Both the position numbers and the translations under genes were made by a program. The notes under the pieces were generated by a model, which worked only from the letters and a program-made list of their open reading frames with translations, did no database searches and was not told the DNA's origin. Below are positions 60,040 to 64,000 of a DNA stretch of 64,000 nt, piece by piece. The stretch comes from DATJPY01 sp035506135. GTDB taxonomy: Bacteria > Myxococcota_A > UBA9160 > PR03. Every line of letters begins with the position of its first letter. The stretch's first letter is position 1. The stretch is from assembly GCA_035506135.1 (NCBI GenBank), contig DATJPY010000076.1, forward strand, positions 21,579 to 85,578. The letters are read 5' to 3'.

Positions 60040-61998
60040 TCAGAACAGCGGCGCCTGCTCCGCCTTGCGCGCCGGCGACCGCGACGCCGGCGCCTCGCGG
60101 ACGAGCTTGATCTGGGCGACAGGCTTGGGCGCGAGCCGGCTGCCCCGCGCGCCCACCCCGGTCGGCGCGAGCAGCCCGAGGTCGAAGGTGTCCTCGCGCA
60201 CCCGCTGGCGCGGTCCCGCCGCGAACTTGAGCCAGAGCCGGCCGCGCGCGGCTCCCGGCTGCAGGAGCTCGATGCGGCCCGCCTTGTCCTTGATCAGGTG
60301 GTACTCCTTGTTGCGGATGAAGCGCTCGATCGAGACGCGCTTGCCCCACGCGATGCGCTTGCGGTCGCGGTAGACCACGGTGAACTCGGCGCCGCGCTCG
60401 GAGTCGAAGATCTGGCAGTGCAGCAGCTTGCCGGAGAGGAGCTGCTTCTCCGGCGGCGTCATCACGCGAAAGCTGCCGTCGTCGGAGATCCCCAGCACCA
60501 GGTCGTACTCGCTGACCTGCAGCGCGAAGGCGTCGCCCTTGACCGCGCTGCCGAAGAAGCCGCTCTCGGGATCGTAGGCGAGGCGCAGCGACGGGCGCGC
60601 GACCGCCTTGCGGTCCACGGCCGCGAACGAGGCGAGCCGCGTGCGGCGCGGGAACTCGTCGCCGTAGCGGTCGATCAGATCCTGCAGGTAGGCGACCGCG
60701 GTGCGGGTCGGATCGGCGAGACGCGAGCGGACGGCCGCGAGCCGCTCGGCGAGCTCCGCCTCCTCGGCGTGGCTGCGCTCCACGTCGTAGGCCGAGATGC
60801 GGCGGATGCGCAGCTCGAGCAGGCGCTTCACGTCGTCGTCGACGAGCGGTCGCACGAAAAGCGCCTCGTGCTCGCGCATCCCGGCGGCCACCCGCTCGCG
60901 CACCGCCTCTTCGGTGTCGGCCCGCTCCAGGTGCCGGTAGACGCGTTTCTCGACGAAGATCCGCTCGAGCGCGATCCAGTGCTGGCGGTCGACGAGCTGT
61001 CCCCGCTCCCACTCGAGCTCGGTGCGGAGCCGATCGCGGAGCTGCGCGGTCAGCTCGCGCAGTACCTCGCTGGCCGACATCTCCGCGGGCCGCCGCTCGC
61101 GGATCGCCACCAGGTTCGAGGTCACTGCGGCGCTGCACTCGGTATAGGCGTGGAGCTGGGCGATTACCTCGTCGGGGCGCGCGCCGCGCGCCAGCGCGAG
61201 CTCGATCTCGACCCGGTCGGTGGTGAAGTCCTGGATCGAGGCGACCTGCACGCGCCCGCGCTGGATCGCGGCCTCGACCGACGCGATCAGGCTGTCGGTG
61301 GTCGCGCCGAACGGGATCTCCCGGATCACGAGGCGATGCTTGTCCCGCGCCTCGACCAGCGCGCGCACCTGGACGCGTCCTCGGCCGTCGTCGTAGGCGG
61401 ATACGTCCGCGAGCCCGCCCTGCGGGAAGTCTGGCGCCAGCTCGATGGCGCGGCCCTCGAGCAGATCGATCTGCGCCTGCCAGAGCTCGGCGAGGTTGTG
61501 GGGCAGGATGCGCGTCGAGAGGCCCACCGCGATGCCCTCGGTGCCGAGCATCAGCAGCACCGGCAGCTTGGCGGGCAGGAAGACCGGCTCGCGCGAGCGG
61601 CCGTCGTAGCTCGGCACGAACTCGGTGAGCGCCTCGTTGAAGAGCGTCTCGAGCGCGAGCGGCGTGAGCCGGCACTCGATGTAGCGCGCGGCAGCGGCGG
61701 GGTGACCTGTCAGCAGGTTGCCGAAGTTGCCCTGGCGGTCGATGAAGAAGCCCTTGTTCGCCAGCACCACCAGCGCCTCGGCGATCGACGCATCGCCGTG
61801 CGGATGGAGCTTCATCGTCTCGCCGATCACGTTGGCCACCTTGTGGTAGCGGCCGTCGTGCATCTCGAAGAGCGTGTGGAGCAGCCGGCGCTGGACCGGC
61901 TTCAGCCCGTCGCGCAGGTCGGGGATGGCGCGGTCGAGGATGGCGTAGCTGGCGTAGTCGACGAAGTTGCGCCGCATCAGCGCGTCGAGTCGCGGCAC
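60040..61998 (-). CDS. parC: DNA topoisomerase IV subunit A
   Basis: A 652-residue type IIA topoisomerase DNA-cleavage subunit. PDLRDGLKPVQRRLLHTLFEMHDG, the winged-helix KLHPHGDASIAEALV and the catalytic tyrosine region ARYIECRLTPLALETLF (Y106) are clear; the GyrA-box is absent from the short C-terminal region, favouring topo IV over gyrase. The quinolone-contact Ser is replaced by Ala70 (GDAS) with Glu74 retained. GTG 61998 follows a GGGGGG Shine-Dalgarno and starts 8 bp after the parE stop. It acts with ParE as a heterotetramer decatenating chromosomes. Confidence 0.94.
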   Translation of the reverse strand: MPRLDALMRRNFVDYASYAILDRAIPDLRDGLKPVQRRLLHTLFEMHDGRYHKVANVIGETMKLHPHGDASIAEALVVLANKGFFIDRQGNFGNLLTGHPAAAARYIECRLTPLALETLFNEALTEFVPSYDGRSREPVFLPAKLPVLLMLGTEGIAVGLSTRILPHNLAELWQAQIDLLEGRAIELAPDFPQGGLADVSAYDDGRGRVQVRALVEARDKHRLVIREIPFGATTDSLIASVEAAIQRGRVQVASIQDFTTDRVEIELALARGARPDEVIAQLHAYTECSAAVTSNLVAIRERRPAEMSASEVLRELTAQLRDRLRTELEWERGQLVDRQHWIALERIFVEKRVYRHLERADTEEAVRERVAAGMREHEALFVRPLVDDDVKRLLELRIRRISAYDVERSHAEEAELAERLAAVRSRLADPTRTAVAYLQDLIDRYGDEFPRRTRLASFAAVDRKAVARPSLRLAYDPESGFFGSAVKGDAFALQVSEYDLVLGISDDGSFRVMTPPEKQLLSGKLLHCQIFDSERGAEFTVVYRDRKRIAWGKRVSIERFIRNKEYHLIKDKAGRIELLQPGAARGRLWLKFAAGPRQRVREDTFDLGLLAPTGVGARGSRLAPKPVAQIKLVREAPASRSPARKAEQAPLF

Positions 61999-62006
61999 GT
62001 TCCCCC

Positions 62007-63824
62007 CTAGAGCACGTCCGTCGCCAGGTTCTCGACGATGAACGCGCGTCGCTCGGGGGTGTTGCGGCCCATGTAGAACTCGAGGCAGCGCGCGACCTCG
62101 CCAATCCCCTGCACGGCCACGGGCGAGAGCCGCATGTCGCGGCCGATGAAGGGACCGAACTCGCGCGGGCTGATCTCCCCAAGCCCCTTGAAGCGCGTGA
62201 TCTCGGCCCCGCGCAGCGCCGCGAGCGCGCGGTCGCGCTCGGCCTCGCTGTGGCAGTAGCGGGTCTCCTTGCGGTTGCGCACGCGGAAGAGCGGCGTCTC
62301 GAGGATGTACAGGTGCCCCTTGAGGACGAGCTCCTCGAAGTAGCGCAGGAAGTAGGTGATCAGCAGGTTGCGGATGTGCATGCCGTCGACGTCGGCGTCG
62401 GTGGCGATCACGACGCGCGCGTAGCGCAGGCCGTCGAGCCCGTCCTCGATGCCGAGCGCGCGCATCAGGTTGTAGAGCTCCTCGTTCTTGTAGATGGCGT
62501 CTCGCTCGAGGCCGTGGCAGTTGAGCGGCTTGCCGCGCAGCGTGAAGACCGCCTGCGTCTCGACGTCGCGGGACTGGATCATCACGCCGCCCGCCGAGTC
62601 GCCTTCGCCGAGGAAGATGGTGGTCTCGTCGCGGCGGCGGCTCTTCGGGTCGCCGTAGTGCTGGCGGCAGTCGGTGAGCTTCGGAATCCGGATCGCCACC
62701 CGGCGGGCGCGCTCCCGCGCGTCCTTCTTGATCGCGCTGAGCTCGCGCCGCACGCGCTCGTTCTGCCGCACCTTCTCGAGCAAGGACTCGGCGGCCTCGC
62801 GGTTCTCGTGCAGCCAGCGCAGCAGGCGGTCCTTCACGGCGGGGACGATCCACGAGCGAACGTCGGTGGATCCCAGCTTGGTCTTCGTCTGCGAATCGAA
62901 GACGGGATCCTGCAGCCGCACCGCCACCGCGCCGACCAGGCCGTCGCGGACGTCCTCGCCGGCGAACGCCTGCCCGGCGAAGTCGTTCACGGCCTTCAGC
63001 ACGCCCTCGCGGAAGGCGCTCTGGTGGGTGCCGCCGTCGTGCGTGTGCTGGCCGTTGACGAAGGAGTAGTAGGTCTCGCCGTAGGCGTGGGTGTGGGTGA
63101 GGGCGAACTCGAGGCGTTCGTGGCGGCCGTGGGCGGTGGGGTAGAGCGGTGCCTCGCCGCCCAGCTCGTGGGCCAGGAGGTCGGCGAGACCGCCCTCGGA
63201 GTGGAAGCGCGCGCCGCCCGACTCGAGGGTGAGACCCGGGTTCAAGAAGGCGTAGTAACGCAGCCTCTCGGCGACGAATTCCTCGTTCCAGGCGTAGGCT
63301 CCGAAGACCTCGGGGTCCGGCTCGAAGCGGACGGAGGTGCCGTCGCGTCCCGCCCGGTCGCGGCCGCCCTCGTCGGCGACCAGGCGGCCGCGCTCGAAGG
63401 CGGCGCGGCGGAAGCGGCCCTCGCGCCAGCTCGTCACCTCGAAGCGGACCGAGAGCGCGTTCACGGCCTTGGAGCCGACGCCGTTCAGGCCGACCGAGAA
63501 CTGGAACACCTCGTCGCTGAACTTGCCGCCGGTGTTCACGCGGCTCACGCAGTCGACGAGCTTGCCGAGCGGGATGCCGCGCCCGTAGTCGCGCACCGAG
63601 AACGCCGCGCCGTCGCGCTCGACCTCGATCCGGCGCCCGGCGCCCATGATGAACTCGTCGACGGCGTTGTCGATCACCTCCTTCAGCATCACGTAGATGC
63701 CGTCGTGGGGATGCGAGCCGTCGCCGAGGCGACCGATGTACATGCCGCTGCGGAGCCGGATGTGCTCCAGCGGATCGAGCGTGCGGATGGACCCTTCGTC
63801 GTACGCGACGCGGGCGCGTCCCAT
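62007..63824 (-). CDS. parE: DNA topoisomerase IV subunit B
   Basis: A 605-residue GHKL ATPase/TOPRIM subunit. ATP site: EVIDNAVDEFIMG and DYGRGIPLG, with GLNGVGSKAVNALS; the transducer has QTKTKLGSTDV. The TOPRIM domain has both acidic motifs, LGEGDSAGG and ATDADVDGMHIRNLL. The Lys-loop ends in FKGLGEISP. Length fits ParE rather than full-length GyrB with insert. ATG 63824 has GAGAGGGGG just upstream. It is the first gene of the parEC operon, with an 83-bp gap to the next leftward gene. Confidence 0.96.
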   Translation of the reverse strand: MGRARVAYDEGSIRTLDPLEHIRLRSGMYIGRLGDGSHPHDGIYVMLKEVIDNAVDEFIMGAGRRIEVERDGAAFSVRDYGRGIPLGKLVDCVSRVNTGGKFSDEVFQFSVGLNGVGSKAVNALSVRFEVTSWREGRFRRAAFERGRLVADEGGRDRAGRDGTSVRFEPDPEVFGAYAWNEEFVAERLRYYAFLNPGLTLESGGARFHSEGGLADLLAHELGGEAPLYPTAHGRHERLEFALTHTHAYGETYYSFVNGQHTHDGGTHQSAFREGVLKAVNDFAGQAFAGEDVRDGLVGAVAVRLQDPVFDSQTKTKLGSTDVRSWIVPAVKDRLLRWLHENREAAESLLEKVRQNERVRRELSAIKKDARERARRVAIRIPKLTDCRQHYGDPKSRRRDETTIFLGEGDSAGGVMIQSRDVETQAVFTLRGKPLNCHGLERDAIYKNEELYNLMRALGIEDGLDGLRYARVVIATDADVDGMHIRNLLITYFLRYFEELVLKGHLYILETPLFRVRNRKETRYCHSEAERDRALAALRGAEITRFKGLGEISPREFGPFIGRDMRLSPVAVQGIGEVARCLEFYMGRNTPERRAFIVENLATDVL

Positions 63825-63907
63825 CGACCCCCTCTCACCCGCGCTCTAGATACCGGGTCGCCGTGCCGGGGGCAACTCACTGCCGGCGGCCCGTCGACTC
63901 GGGGAGG

Positions 63908-64000
63908 TCACCCCTCTCGCGTCAGCAGGACGACGCCCTCTGCCGCGTCGAGGCGGACCGCGTCGGCCCGCTCCGGGAGCGCGGTCGCGCCCGTGCGGAG
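63908..64000 (-). CDS. C-terminal end of a gene continuing beyond the window
   Basis: Thirty codons plus a TGA stop are open to the right edge on the minus strand; the visible residues end LDAAEGVVLLTREG. No family can be assigned from so little. Support is the uninterrupted frame, codon bias toward GC-ending codons, and position just upstream of parE in the same direction. It may be a chance frame. Confidence 0.4.
   Translation of the reverse strand, partial: LRTGATALPERADAVRLDAAEGVVLLTREG

Overview
The window is a GC-rich (by eye about 70%), densely packed chromosomal segment with roughly 61 protein genes, one TPP riboswitch and no tRNA, rRNA, transposase, prophage or CRISPR. An LptD outer-membrane assembly protein, an RND efflux pair and a PEP-CTERM protein indicate a diderm bacterium. 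The mix of acyl-CoA dehydrogenases, thiolase, SDRs, an AtuA pair, many GTG/TTG starts and very high GC fits an uncultured deltaproteobacterial-type lineage (Myxococcota or Desulfobacterota_B/Binatota-like). That placement is an inference from style and gene content, not a phylogenetic result.

Layout. 1-4.5 kb: end of a neprosin-domain protein, a D-aminoacylase-type amidohydrolase, an SDR and an unrecognised two-part protein. 4.5-10.7 kb: a leftward block with a histidine-rich membrane/TPR protein, an AI-2E-family permease, thiC under a TPP riboswitch, a GT2 glycosyltransferase and a methyltransferase. 10.7-15.4 kb: acnA, then a TetR regulator co-directional with a ferritin-like diiron protein behind a dyad-symmetric operator candidate. 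15.4-18.8 kb: a leftward cluster of PrxQ peroxiredoxin, GH1 glucosidase, sulfotransferase, a 48-residue PqqA-like peptide and pterin carbinolamine dehydratase. 19-25 kb: RND adaptor and pump, converging on an AtuA pair. 25-31.4 kb: queG, a PEP-CTERM protein, a GDPD phosphodiesterase, dcd-dtd, a secreted Ser-rich protein, CcdA plus a thioredoxin lipoprotein, and a Crp/Fnr regulator. 31.4-39 kb: lptD followed by trpG-D-C-F-B-A; trpE is not in the window. 39-46.8 kb: an M19 dipeptidase paralogue, a tocopherol-cyclase-like protein, a HEARH-motif membrane protein, an ICMT-like methyltransferase, a LOG-family protein, a DUF2156 protein, a serine hydrolase and a GST. 46.8-54.6 kb: a SUI1 factor and a fatty-acyl/short-chain block (two acyl-CoA dehydrogenases, SnoaL-like, acetoacetate decarboxylase-like, SDR, a Rieske-flavodoxin fusion, enoyl-CoA hydratase, thiolase). 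54.7-60 kb: apaG, an EEP nuclease/phosphatase, a GT39 glycosyltransferase and a spermidine-synthase-like membrane protein. 60-64 kb: parE-parC and the tail of one more gene.

The most unusual points are: the orphan PqqA-like precursor peptide, not accompanied by any pqqB-E; two genes (pterin dehydratase and dtd) whose only homology-compatible start is a CTG overlapping the preceding stop in the same CTGA arrangement; several genes preceded by a TANNNT box only 6-11 nt from the start codon and lacking a Shine-Dalgarno sequence, suggesting leaderless mRNAs; an M19 dipeptidase whose metal-bridging glutamate is glutamine; and several uncharacterised membrane or fusion proteins.
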